This document shows positions 52,430 to 62,597 of a stretch of 64,000 bases of DNA, piece after piece. Numbering within the stretch: position 1 is the stretch's first letter; every line of letters starts with the position of its first letter. The notes under the pieces are model-generated. The model saw nothing but the letters and a program-made list of their open reading frames with translations, did not search any database and was not told the origin of the DNA. A program made the position numbers and the translations under genes. The stretch lies in NCBI GenBank assembly GCA_023630585.1, contig CM042546.1, positions 23,634,310 through 23,698,309 of the forward strand, read 5' to 3'. The stretch is from Cranoglanis bouderius. Its lineage: Eukaryota > Chordata > Actinopteri > Siluriformes > Cranoglanididae.

Positions 52430-53988
52430 CTGAAAACAAGAGGATATAATCAGTTGATTTAAACCATAACCACCAACGGACAAGTTACTATGCTAGTAAT
52501 AGTAGCTCATAAACACATGCCTGAATTGTAGGCAGCCTCAGCTGACAACTCACAGAGGTTGATAGCATTCATCCAGTTTGACTCAAAGCGTTTACATTCA
52601 TCCAGCCTGTCGCCAACCTGAATAAAGAAAAATACTGCTTGCTACTGGGGCTTTTTTGGAATCTGAGCATCAGTAAAGATTAAAGCCAATTCTTTTGGCT
52701 GATATCTGAGTGATAAGTGCAAAAGTACATCACATTCCATTATAGTCAAGTCCGAAGTACAGTTTTCTAGTTATCTTTGCAGAACACAAGTTATTAACAA
52801 ACATTAAGGTAACAAAAAGGGACTTATCTAGGTACTTTCATACTTGAATTCACTAGAACACAGGCCCCAAAAAATTACCTCCACTCGTTGGCCAATAATC
52901 ACTTGCCAAATGCTGTCTTCCTCAGCAGGAGTTAGTTTTCCAATTGAGGCCAAATAGCGCTTTTGAATAGCGATGAGGGTGTGCAGAGCCTGAGAACAGG
53001 AACAGTGTTACTCACTGCACACTAATCTGGTGTTCTCTGATATATATGTAGCCCAGACAGTATCCCAATAGTTTACATTTCTCAATGTACAATGCCAGAA
53101 GAAAGGTCAGGTAGGTCTTTTGAGATGAACAGTCATTACCAAAATGAGCAAAGACCACTACATAAGCCATTAAACACAAACACAGACCTTTGTATAGCGA
53201 GTGAGGGCATCTACAAGAGCCATGGTGGTTTGGGAAAGGTAGGTATTAGCACTGTCTGTCACCAAGCACGATGCCCGTCGAATCAGAGACTCATGTGAAA
53301 GATTTTCTGCCTGCTGTAATAAAAACAACAAAACTGTATGGAACTTAAAGCCTTATGAACTTATGTCCTTTGTGAATTTAGCCATCATGTCACATTTGAA
53401 TTCAATGTTCATCCTAAGTGTACTATAACAGTCCAGAAGGGATGCATTTGGTATTCAGACATTGCATACATTTTATGCCTGCTTTCCATAGTTCTTTAAG
53501 TGAAAATATACCTGCATGAAGGGAACAGTACATAGTCCACTGCCCATGCTCAAGGACACAATATTTCTCTGCATCATCTCTGGAATGAGTAGAAGTCGCT
53601 GTAAAGGTTTTCTGTTGATAAACATCCCACTGGCTGTGGCTCTATAAGTAAAAGAGACGTTTAAAACTCATGTTCAAGCTCATTAACTGATAAGGCTACG
53701 AAACCAAACTAACGTATTTAAATTAAAATAGTACACCTACAGTCGCCTTGGCTACGGTCAAAACCCCATAACTTCGTACTAAACATCATGTCATACTACT
53801 AGTATAGCGGTTTGCATTGCATATATTAGGTCAGAATACAACGGTGGCGTTGCACACGACATACGTTGCACAAGACCTCCATTTATGGTATTTCTACGTT
53901 CTTCCAAATCATAACATTAAACAAGTATACCGTTATATACATACCTGAATAAATATAAACACACTGCCGCTTGACGGATGGCAGCCAT
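52224..53988 (-). CDS. diablo: diablo / Smac, mitochondrial IAP-binding protein (spliced gene, 6 exons, 237 aa)
   Basis: Smac/DIABLO is a mitochondrial intermembrane-space protein. On release during apoptosis it binds inhibitor-of-apoptosis proteins through its new N-terminus and relieves caspase inhibition. Exons 53988-53945, 53641-53512, 53313-53188, 52989-52879, 52617-52521 and 52429-52224 total 714 nt: 237 codons plus stop, in frame (human about 239). Residues 1-52 form the mitochondrial presequence. The processed N-terminus would begin TVPF at residues 53-56. The rest is the helical bundle, with the family strings SLIRRASCLVTDS, IWQVIIG and the C-terminal EAYLRED. Oddities: Thr rather than Ala at the first position of the IAP-binding motif, a GC-AG last intron, and a possible NAGNAG acceptor at exon 3. 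It lies 3.9 kb upstream of nectin3 in the same orientation. Confidence 0.94.
52521..52617 (-). CDS. diablo: diablo coding exon 5, followed by a GC donor
   Basis: The acceptor is TATTCAG|GT. The exon is 97 nt and ends in the conserved SAEAAYNSG segment. Reading and phase require the donor TTCAG|GCATGT, a GC-AG intron; the nearest GT would put exon 6 out of frame. Confidence 0.88.
52879..52989 (-). CDS. diablo: diablo coding exon 4
   Basis: A 111-nt phase-0 exon (acceptor TTCTCAG|GC, donor GTGGAG|GTAATT) encoding 37 residues, including the conserved EEDSIWQVIIG segment of Smac. Confidence 0.92.
53188..53313 (-). CDS. diablo: diablo coding exon 3
   Basis: A 126-nt phase-0 exon encoding 42 residues, starting QAENLSHES and including RRASCLVTDS and LSQTT, both typical Smac helix-1 strings. 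The acceptor reads TTACAGCAG, so either of two AGs three bases apart could be used, adding or dropping one Gln. Donor ACAAAG|GTCTG. Confidence 0.92.
53512..53641 (-). CDS. diablo: diablo coding exon 2 (presequence and IAP-binding motif)
   Basis: Acceptor ACTTATAG|AG, donor ATGCAG|GTATAT, 130 nt, phase 0 out. It encodes residues 15-58 ending GLCTVPFMQ, aligned with the LCAVPIAQ cleavage site of human Smac. So the predicted mature start is TVPF. Confidence 0.9.
53945..53988 (-). CDS. diablo: diablo coding exon 1 (presequence start)
   Basis: The ATG at 53988 opens MAAIRQAAVC, a basic and hydrophobic start like a mitochondrial targeting signal. The donor is TTCAG|GTATGT with two bases left over, completed by the A of exon 2 to give Arg15. 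The exon is 44 nt. Confidence 0.8.
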
Positions 53989-54100
53989 GTTGGCCCGCGT
54001 AAGCAGGAAGTCGGTCCGGCTCTGAAAAAGTCCTCTAGACACACACAAACCGCAGTGCCCCAAAGCTTGCATTTCTCTGATTTAACAGATTAATCCGCTG
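53989..54100 (-). promoter_or_regulatory. probable diablo 5' UTR and proximal promoter
   Basis: Directly upstream of the diablo ATG. CpG sites (CCCGCGTAA, GTCGGTCCGG on the plus strand) cluster between 53990 and 54020. No TATA box is evident. The transcription start is not known. Confidence 0.3.
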
Positions 54101-54785
54101 TATTTGCTTTCTGACTTATATCTTATAGTATCTTATGTTTGTGATCCAAATCGATATAAATTCCGCCTATTATGAATGTAAAATAAAATTTATCCTAAGT
54201 AGCACTATTCAAGAAAGCCTGTAATCTTTCGCAGTTCTCAGTTGAATCTGACGATGCAGGCTCGCGCATTTTATACGGCGTGGCCCAAGCGGTTTATTGA
54301 CTAGTGTACTGAAAAAGTCCTATCAGAAAAAAATAAAGTTCAAGGAGAGACGTGTGTGACGCACAGGCCTTATACCGCGTCAGCAGAAACGCTGACCAGC
54401 TCGGCTTATAGTAAACACGCAGGGCCAAAGGCTGATCAACAAGAAAAAAAAGGAGCAGCAGGTCAGAGCAACTGACAATAAACAAAACACAACAACGCTA
54501 CGTGCAAATAATTCAAGGGGTAAGACAAAGATAGGAACAAGCACCAATTTGGTGCTTACCCTCTTTGGAAGTTATGATTAACATTTATACAATGTATAAA
54601 TAATCAAAACATCTGAAAAGATTATATTTATGCTTGTTTTGAAGGTCTTTTTTATTTATGATTATACACTATAAAATGAAAAAAATATTAGTGTGACGGG
54701 CACAATTTTAAAACATTATATTCAAGTGAACAGGTAGGCTTGGTTTGCAGTTTTCTTTGCACAATAAAAATACACACCCGTTGGA
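54100..54785. other. unassigned sequence upstream of diablo
   Basis: A minus-strand 63-codon frame (54294-54485) has no recognisable domain. No further gene is visible. Confidence 0.4.
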
Positions 54786-54789
54786 TAGA

Positions 54790-57020
54790 GCCGTGGGAGC
54801 ATGGGTGGAAACAGAACTGAGAAATCATACTTAAGTGAAAATGTAAATAATGTGTCAAAATCTTATTAAATTAAAAGTGGAAGTATCCGACCAAAAATGT
54901 AGTCAAGTAACAAACAAACAGACAAATAAATAAATACTTTTAAGTGTACTCAAGTGTTAAAAAGTAAAAACTAAATATTTTCAAATGATGAAATTAGGTT
55001 AATGTCATGTTTTCATGTGAAAACAACAACACCATTTTGTCTGAAAATATTCAGTCTTTGTAAATTTGCTTGTTATATGCATGACTAATGCTACATAGTT
55101 TGCTAATTAATTAGTCTGAAGTAAAATATCAAGTAAATAACCAATATTTACCATTAGCTAGAATTTGACATGCTGCCTTGCCAGTTTATGTTAGCTACTG
55201 GAATTAATGCAAGTTAATGTTAATTAACAGTTAACAGTTAGTGCTGACAAATTAGCAAATTTACAGTCAGGCCCATTGACACTGACAAAGTTATTGGTAT
55301 TTTACCTGTCCACCCGGTATATTGGAGTTTAAATTAAATAATGAATATGCAGATTTTCAGCTTTAATCAAGGGTGTTTACATCCAAACTGGGTGAATGGT
55401 ATAGGAATTCCATCACTTTTTATATATGGTCTGCTAAAAGTAACTGGGCAATTGACTGCTCAGCTGTTCCATGGCCAGGTGTGTGTTATTCCCTCATTAT
55501 TTCACTTATTTCACAAGTAAGCAGATTAAAAAGTTCTAGAGTTCAAGTATGGCATTTGCATTTGGAGTCTGTTGCTGTCAACTCTCAATACGAAGTCCAA
55601 AGAGTTGTCACTGCCAGTGATGCAAGCCATCATCAGGCTAAAAAATCAAAACAAACCCATCAGAGAGATAGCAAAAATATTAGATGTGGCTCAATGAAGT
55701 ATTTCGTACATTCGTAAAAAGAAAGAATGCACTGGTGAGCTCAGGAACACCAAAAGGCCTGGAAGACCATGGAAAATAACTGTGGAAGATGACAGAAGAA
55801 TTCTTTCCCTGGAGAATAAAAACCCCCTCACAACAGTTGGAGAGATCAAGCACACACTCCAGGAGGTAGGTGTATCTTGTGCTGAAGTCAATAATCAAGA
55901 GAAATTTCATCAAAGTAAATATAGAGGGTTTACCACAAAATGCAAACCACTGGTAAGCCGTAAAAACAGGAAGACCTGATTAGTGTTTGCCAAAAACTTC
56001 TAAAAGATCTGTACAATTCTGGAACAACATCCTATGGACAGATAAGACAAAGATCATCTTGTCCAAAAACGATGGGAAGAGAAGTGTATGGAGAAGGGAA
56101 GGAACTACTCATGATCTGAAGTGTAACACCTCATTTTATGGTGTGGGTGTGTGTGACTGCCAAAGGAACTGGTTCCCTTGTATTTATTGATGATGTGACA
56201 AAGCAGCAGGATGAATTTTGAAGTGTATAAGGCTATATTATCTGCACAGATACAGCAAAATGCTACAAAACACATTGGACAGTGCTGCACAGTGCAGAGG
56301 AACAATAACCCGAAACACACTTTGAAAGCAACCCAAGATGTTTTTAAGGCAAACAAGTGGAATGATCTGCAATGGCCACCTGACCTGGATCCAATTGAGA
56401 ATGCATTTCACTTGCTGAAGGCAAAGCACCCCAAGAACATGCAGAAACTGAAGACAGGTGCAGTCCTCCCAATTTGGATGTTAATGCTCTCTAAAGTTGA
56501 AAGTCTGCACTTCAAGCTCATATTCAATATTTAATTTCAACTAAAATATACTGTGGTAGACCGGTAAAATAAAAATAACTTTTTCAATATCCAAATATTT
56601 ATGGATGGAGCTCATGTCTTCTTGGGAAGGGAGGAAGACAGTATTTGAAACATTTCACCGAGGTAGGGCCAGCGATGAACCTATGATGAAGTTCAACCCT
56701 GCAGTCTGGTGGCTTATCCATATTTAGATGCACACATTGTAGCATGAAAACTTCACAGCAGATGAAGAATTGCCTTAATTCTTGCTATTTTTTCTACATG
56801 ACTGGATGCTAAACTGAGCCCATTCAACAGATATATAGAGTACATTCATTGGCTGGATGAGAGAAGTGACCTTTTGTAATGAGTACTCCTAAATAAGATC
56901 TAAATAAAATTTAAGGAGTAAAAAGTAAGTTTTTAGTAAGAATGAAAGTATTCAATTTCAATATTACTCAAGTATAAATATGAAAAATAATACAAGTACA
57001 ATTGCTCAAGTTTTGTCCAT
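54790..57020. repeat. decayed repeat split by a Tc1 family E element
   Basis: The outer parts (54800-55000 and 56870-57015) share inverted, low-complexity motifs about ACTCAAGT, AAGTATAA and AAAGTA, like a common fish DNA element full of 'AAGTA' and 'ACTCAAGTA' strings. The left end is GTGGAAACAGAACTGAG; the right end is CTCAAGTTTTGTCCATGCC. The Tc1 at 55264-56610 sits inside. Confidence 0.45.
55264..56610 (+). mobile_element. Tc1/mariner family E copy, inactive
   Basis: The left end CAGTCAGGCCCATTGACA follows TA; the right end AAATATTTATGGATGGAGC is decayed. Transposase pieces: VEDDRRILSLENKNPL-type text (55782-55979, with KYRGFTTKCKPL), NNILWTDKTKI and VWRREGTTHD (55987-56120), and DPDLDPIEN-type text near 56375 with a damaged catalytic Glu region. 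Several frame changes. Confidence 0.8.
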
Positions 57021-57153
57021 GCCTGTGTGGGAGTCCCCAGACCCCACTTTGAGAACACTTGCACAATCATGACTCAGTAAGCCAGTGTATTTGTAGCCTA
57101 AGATTTGGGGCTGATTATTAGCAGAAATTATACTGTATATTGGCTCTGGATTA

Positions 57154-58579
57154 TACTAACCCCATTTCCAGAAAAGTTGGGATTTCTACTAAAATGCAGT
57201 AAAAACAAAAATATGTGATTTGTCAAGTCTCTTGAAACTTTAATTAACTAACAAAAGTACAAAGAAAAGATATTCAGTGTGTTCACTGACCAACTTAATT
57301 TTATTGTGTAAGTATATACAAATTTAGGATTTCAGGATTGGGTATAAAAGGAGCCAAAGCTCAGTCTTTGCAAGCAAGGATGGGTCGTGGCTCACCACTT
57401 TGTGCCAAACTTTGTGAGAGAATTGTCAGTCCGTTCAAAAAGAACATTGCTCAATGCAAAATTGCAAAGAATGTAGGTCTTTCACCATCTACAGTGCATA
57501 ATAAAGTTTCAGAGAATCTGGAGAAATCTCATTGAGTAAAGGGCAAGGCCAGAAACCACTGTGGGTGACCTTCGAGCCCTCAGGCAGCATTGCCTGAAAA
57601 ATAGTCATGCTACTGTGATAAATATAACCACATAGGCTTGAGAGTACTTCGGAAAACAATTGTCACTTAACACAGTCCGCCGCTGCATCCAGAAGCAAGG
57701 AGGAAGCCACACATCAACTCTTTGCAGAAATGCCGCTGAGTTCTCTGGCCCGAGCTCATCTCAGATGGACTGAAAGGCAGTGGAAACGTGTGCTGTGGTC
57801 AGACGAGTCCACGTTTCAACTTGTTTTCGGGAAAAACGGATGTCGAGTTCTCCATGCCAAAGATGAAAAAGACCAACCAGACTGTTTTAAGTGAAATGTG
57901 CAAAAGCCAGCATCTGTGATGGTATGGGGGGGCATCAGTGCCCACGGCATGGGTGACTTGCATATGTGTGAAGGTACCATTGATGCGGAGGCATGTATTG
58001 GGATTTTAGAGAGACATATGCTGCCAGGAAGGCAACGTCTTTTCCCAGGAAGTCCATGGTTATTTCAGCAGGACAATGCCAGGCCTCATTCTGCACATGC
58101 TACAACAGCGTGGCTTCATAAACACAGAGTGCTTGTGCTTGACTGGCCTGCCAGCAGTCAAGATCTGTCTCCTATGGTGCATCATGAAGAGGAGAATCAG
58201 ACAATGGCGACCAAGGACTGTTGAGCAGCTGAAGTCTTGTATCAAGCAAGAATGGGCAAAAATTCCACTTTCAAAACTGCAACAATTAGTATCTTCAGTT
58301 CCCAAATGATTAAAAAGTGTAATTAAAAGGAAGGGTGATGTAACACAGTGGTAAACATGCCTCTGTCCCAACTTTTTTTTGAGTGTGCTGAAGGCATCAA
58401 ATTCTAAATTGTTTATATTTACAAAATACAATTAAGGAGGTCAGTGAAAACATTGAATATCTTTTCTTTGTACATTTTGTCAGTTAATTAAAGTTTCAAG
58501 AGACTTGACAAATCACAGGTTTTTGTTTTTATTGCATTTTAGAAAAAAAATCCCAACTTTTATGGAAATGGGGTTAGTA
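57154..58579 (+). mobile_element. Tc1/IS630 family D copy, fuller but inactive
   Basis: The ends ACTAACCCCATTTCC and the inverse GGAAATGGGGTTAGTA; long inverted subterminal text includes GTGATTTGTCAAGTCTCTTG and its complement. Transposase frames: AQCKIAKNVGLSPSTVHN (57338-57535), RVLWSDEST near 57790, SVMVWGGISAHGMGDL and FQQDNARPHSAHAT (57898-58120), WPASSQDLSP, then after a shift KRRIRQ and TVEQLKSCIKQEW (58076-58309). Confidence 0.85.
57898..58309 (+). pseudogene. family D transposase catalytic half, frameshifted
   Basis: VMVWGGISAHG and FQQDNARPHSA hold the second catalytic Asp. WPASSQDLSP then loses frame just before the position of the catalytic Glu (family: IENVW-type), and the C-terminus continues in another frame as RIRQW, TVEQLKSCIKQEWAKIP and LQQLVSSVPK. 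No active enzyme is expected. Confidence 0.82.
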
Positions 58580-59422
58580 CTTTTACTGTATATACTGTAC
58601 TAGACTTTATTTGTTCAATTTATTTGTTCAATAATCTATTGATTATTGGTTTACTAGGCATAATGCAGACTACTAGGCATGTCTGGAAAGAACTACTTGA
58701 GCATTTTACATATTTTAATACAAACATGTAAGTTTGTTCACTTAAAATGTGCATCAAGCCATTGGATGGAAATTATAGCTCCCAAAAGCCAATGTGGAAA
58801 TTACATCACTTTGCTGTCTGGGTCATTTAACTCAGTAGGAAATAGGCCTAGTAAATTTGTTGTATAAGCCTTCCTTCAGCTCATATCCAGCTATAATATC
58901 TGTGTAGACACTTGAGTTTTCTTGATGTTGTAGCTGTTTCTATGTGATTGAGCTAGAGTTTTTTATGATCAAGGTCAATTTTTTGTTTTTGCTTGGCAGC
59001 TGGAAAAGACAAAGCATTAAGGGTTCTGATGTCCTCAACATTTTTTCTCGGACCAGAAAAAAAACTTGACACTAGACTGTAACAGAGATTTTGTATATAG
59101 TGACTTCTAGGAGAATCTGTATAGATTCAGGGGTCATTCACATTTACGAATGAACAAAGTCAACAAGACCTACTCTGTACTCTGTACTCTATCATGCCTC
59201 TGTATTTCTCTTTACACACACAGTCATTTTTTTTTAACAGCAGACAGAAGTGTCTACAGCTACAGCTGCTATAGTTTTTGTAGCTGCTATAGAGTGAAGG
59301 ACAAGGGACACCGTGCCCTCTATCCAGAGGACAATGAAGGGTTTATGTGGTTTATATGGACATGAAGTGCTATTTATGAAGTGTATATTAAATTCCGTAA
59401 TGTACACTCCGTAATATACACT
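58580..59422. other. unassigned sequence
   Basis: No coding, RNA or repeat signal recognised. Confidence 0.45.
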
Positions 59423-59796
59423 CACTGGCCACTTTATTAGGAACACAATACTAATACTGGCTAAGACCGCACTTTACTCTCAGAAAAGCCCCAGTGGCAT
59501 GGATTCCAAAGTGTTAGAAACATTCCTTTGAGATTCTAGTCCATGTTGACATGATTGCATCACATAATTGAGCAGAGTTGTCAGCTGTACATTCATGCTT
59601 CGAATCTCTGCTGTCCATCTGCCTTAAGGATCCACATATTGTGAGTTCTGAAATGCTTTTCTGCTCACCACGGTTGTAAAAAGTGGTTATTTAAGGTATC
59701 ATAGCCTTCTTGTCAACCTGAACCAGTCTCATCATTTTCCTCTGACCTCTCTCATTAACAAGATGTTCATGCCTGCAAAACTGCCGCTCACTGGAT

Positions 59797-59828
<32 letters not shown>

Positions 59829-60050
59829 GCAACATTCTGTATAAACTCTAAAGACTGTTGTGCATACGGTCATGGTCAAACCCACTGGGATCACATTTTT
59901 GCCAATGCTGAAGTATGATGTGAACATTAACAGAAGCTCTTGACCTGTATCTGCATGATTTTATGCATTGCGCTGCTGCCATATGATGGGCTGATTGGAT
60001 AATTGCATAAATGTGTAGGTGTACATGTGTTCCTAATAAAGTGGCCAGTG
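59423..60050 (-). mobile_element. CACTG-ended DNA element (best copy, non-autonomous)
   Basis: The ends CACTGGCCACTTTATTAGGA and the inverse (TCCTAATAAAGTGGCCAGTG) are perfect over about 27 bp. There is no open frame beyond a poly-T run (59799-59827). The CACTG start suggests an EnSpm/CACTA-type element, but no clear 2-3-bp target duplication was found, so the superfamily is tentative. Confidence 0.7.
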
Positions 60051-60450
60051 AATGTATATTAGTGAATGTATACATGCCCTGTACATTGCTGTTCTCATCA
60101 ATGAAAATAGATGAGCAGTGTTCTTTTGTTATCTTTGGAAACAGCCCTTGTTTTCCCACACAAAACAAATAGGGTTGTGCAATATAGCAGAGACTCAGAG
60201 TTTGATTAATAATTAAAGGCTCTGTAAGTATTTAACAGGCACAAATTCTATAACCACTCTGTTTGGAATGCTGTTGAGTCCAGTAGAGTACATAAAGTTT
60301 CAAAGGAAACAGAACATTTTGGACAAAAAGTCCTTCATCAGCTATGTAAACAGAGTACTTCTGATTCTGTCAGAAGAGACTGGTTTCACTATAACTTTAG
60401 AAGCACTCTGCATACGCAGCTGATGAATTAGATTTTTTAGTACAAATTTT
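60051..60450. other. unassigned sequence
   Basis: No gene or repeat end recognised between the CACTG-ended element and the RTE 3' end. Confidence 0.45.
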
Positions 60451-60566
60451 ATTCTTCTTCTTTTCCTTTCGGCAGCTCTTTACTTTTTTGTAATGCGTTT
60501 TTCTGGATTTTTTTGTTGTTATTCTGTCTCACTGTTAAAATCTTCTTTTCCTTTCGGCTGTTCCCT

Positions 60567-62597
60567 TCAGGGGTCGCCACAGCGAATCGTCTGCCTCCAT
60601 CTATCCCTATCCCCTGCATCCTCTTCTCTCAGACCGACTACCTTCATGTCCTCCTTCACTACATCCATAAACCTCCTCTTTGGTCTTCCTCTCGGCCTCC
60701 TGCCTGGCAGCTCTAACCTCAGCATCCTTTTACCGATATATTCACTCTCCCTCCTCTGAACATGTCCAAACCATCTCAACCTGGCCTCTCTAACTTTGTC
60801 TCCAAAACATCTCACATGTGCTGTCCCCCTGATGTACTCATTCCTGATCCTATCCATCCTCGTCACTCCCAAAGAGAACCTCAACATCTTCAGCTCTGCT
60901 ACCTCTAACTCTTCCTCCTGTCTTTTCCTCAGTGCAACTGTCTCCAAACCATACAACATCGCTGGTCTCACTACTGTCCTGTACACCTTTCCTTTCATTC
61001 TTGCTGGTACTCTTTTATCACACAACAGACCTGACACTTTTCTCCACCCATTCCAACCTGCCTGCACACGCTTCTTCACCTCTTTTCCACACTCCCCGTT
61101 GCTCTGGACTGTTGACCCTAAGTACTTAAAATCCTGCACCTTCTTTATCTCTTCTCCCTGTAACATCACTGTTCCACTTGGATCCCTCTCATTCACACAC
61201 ATGTATTCTGTCTTGCTGCGACTAACCTTCATTCCTCTTCTCTCCAGAGCAAACCTCCACCTCTCTAGAGTTTCCTCCACCTGCTCCCTGCTCTCACTAC
61301 AGATCACAATGTCATCTGCAAACATCATAGTCCATGGAGATTCCTGTCTGACCTCATCTGTCAGCCTGTCCATCACCACCGTAAACAAGAAGGGGCTCAG
61401 AGCCAATCCTTGATGCAGTCCCACCTTCACCGTGAACTCCTCTGTCACACCTACCGCACACCTTACCACTGTCCTACTGCTCTCATACATATCCTGCACC
61501 ACTCTAACATACTTCTCTGCCCCTCCAGACCTCCTCATACAATACCACAGCTCCTCTCTTGGCACCCTGTCATACGCTTTCTCTAAATCTACAAAGACAC
61601 GATGCAGCTCTTTCTGACCCTCTCTGTACTTCTCCATCAACATTCTCAAAGCAAATATTGCATCTGTAGTGCTCTTTCTTGGCATGAAACCATACTGCTG
61701 CTCACAAATGCTCACTTCTCCCCTTAGCCTTGCTTCCACTACTCTTTCCCACAACTTCATTGTATGGCTCATCAGCTTAATACCTCTGTAGTTTCCACAA
61801 CTCTGCACATCTCCCTTGTTCTTAAAAATCAGCACCAAAACACTTCTCCTCCATTCCTCAGGCATCCTCTCACTCTCTAAGACCTCGTTGAACAACCTAG
61901 TTAAAAACTCTACTGCCATCTCTCCTAGACACTTCCATACCTCCACTGGTATGTCATCAGGACCAACCGCCTTTCCTCTCTGCATCCTCTTCAAAGCTCT
62001 CCTAACTTCACCCTTGCTAATCCTTTCTACTTCCTGCTCAACAATATTTGCCTCTACTACTCTTCTCTCTCTGTCATTTTCCTCATTCATCAGTTCCTCA
62101 AAGTACTCCTTCCATCTTTCCCTCACCCTCCTGTCACCTGTCAACACATTTCCATCTCTATCTTTAATCACTCTAACCTGCTGCACATCCTTACCATCTC
62201 TATCCCTCTGCCTCGCCAACCGATACAAATCCCTCTCACCTTCCTTACTATCTAACCTTGCATACATGTCCTCACAAGCTTTCTGTTTGGCCTTTGCCAC
62301 CTCTATCTTAACCTCACGCTGCATCTCCCTATATTCCTGTCTACTTTCCTCCGACCTCTCACTGTCCCACTTCTTCCTAGCTAACCTCTTCTTCTGGATA
62401 CTCTCCTGAACTTCCTCATTCCACCACCAAGTCTCCTTGTCTTCTTTCCTCCTTCCAGATGACACACCTAGCACCTTCCTACCTGTCTCCCTGATCACTT
62501 TGGCTGTAGTAGTCCAGTCATCTGGAAGCACTTCCTGACCACCTAAAGCCTGTCTCAACTCGTCCCTGAAAACCGCACAGCACTCTTCCTTTTCCAA
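60567..62597 (-). CDS. RTE reverse transcriptase, long intact open frame
   Basis: This is 676 codons open with no stop. Reading down: a charged N-terminal linker (RKKWDSERSEE), the fingers block GKAVGPDDIPVEVWKCLG, FKNKGDVQSCGNYRGI, QYGFMPRKSTTDAIF, the first catalytic Asp in FVDLEKAYDRVPREELW, HQGLALSPFLFTVVMD, MMFADDIVICSE (catalytic F-A-D-D), KYLGSTV, and the C-terminal RTE block RLRWFGHVQRR with RRPRGRPKRRF. Upstream, an in-frame TAG lies just before KLEKEECC, so 62597 is not a true start: this frame is the 3' portion of a longer ORF whose middle is broken. It copies element RNA into DNA at nicked target sites. Confidence 0.9.
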   Translation of the reverse strand: MEKEECCAVFRDELRQALGGQEVLPDDWTTTAKVIRETGRKVLGVSSGRRKEDKETWWWNEEVQESIQKKRLARKKWDSERSEESRQEYREMQREVKIEVAKAKQKACEDMYARLDSKEGERDLYRLARQRDRDGKDVQQVRVIKDRDGNVLTGDRRVRERWKEYFEELMNEENDRERRVVEANIVEQEVERISKGEVRRALKRMQRGKAVGPDDIPVEVWKCLGEMAVEFLTRLFNEVLESERMPEEWRRSVLVLIFKNKGDVQSCGNYRGIKLMSHTMKLWERVVEARLRGEVSICEQQYGFMPRKSTTDAIFALRMLMEKYREGQKELHRVFVDLEKAYDRVPREELWYCMRRSGGAEKYVRVVQDMYESSRTVVRCAVGVTEEFTVKVGLHQGLALSPFLFTVVMDRLTDEVRQESPWTMMFADDIVICSESREQVEETLERWRFALERRGMKVSRSKTEYMCVNERDPSGTVMLQGEEIKKVQDFKYLGSTVQSNGECGKEVKKRVQAGWNGWRKVSGLLCDKRVPARMKGKVYRTVVRPAMLYGLETVALRKRQEEELEVAELKMLRFSLGVTRMDRIRNEYIRGTAHVRCFGDKVREARLRWFGHVQRRESEYIGKRMLRLELPGRRPRGRPKRRFMDVVKEDMKVVGLREEDAGDRDRWRQTIRCGDP

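Noticed and set aside
54294..54485. Small minus-strand ORF upstream of diablo
   Set aside because: No conserved motif, no start context or splice partner; chance ORF.
60796..62409. Long plus-strand frames opposite the RTE RT
   Set aside because: Antisense shadows of the RT ORF; Ser/Thr/Leu-rich with no domain.
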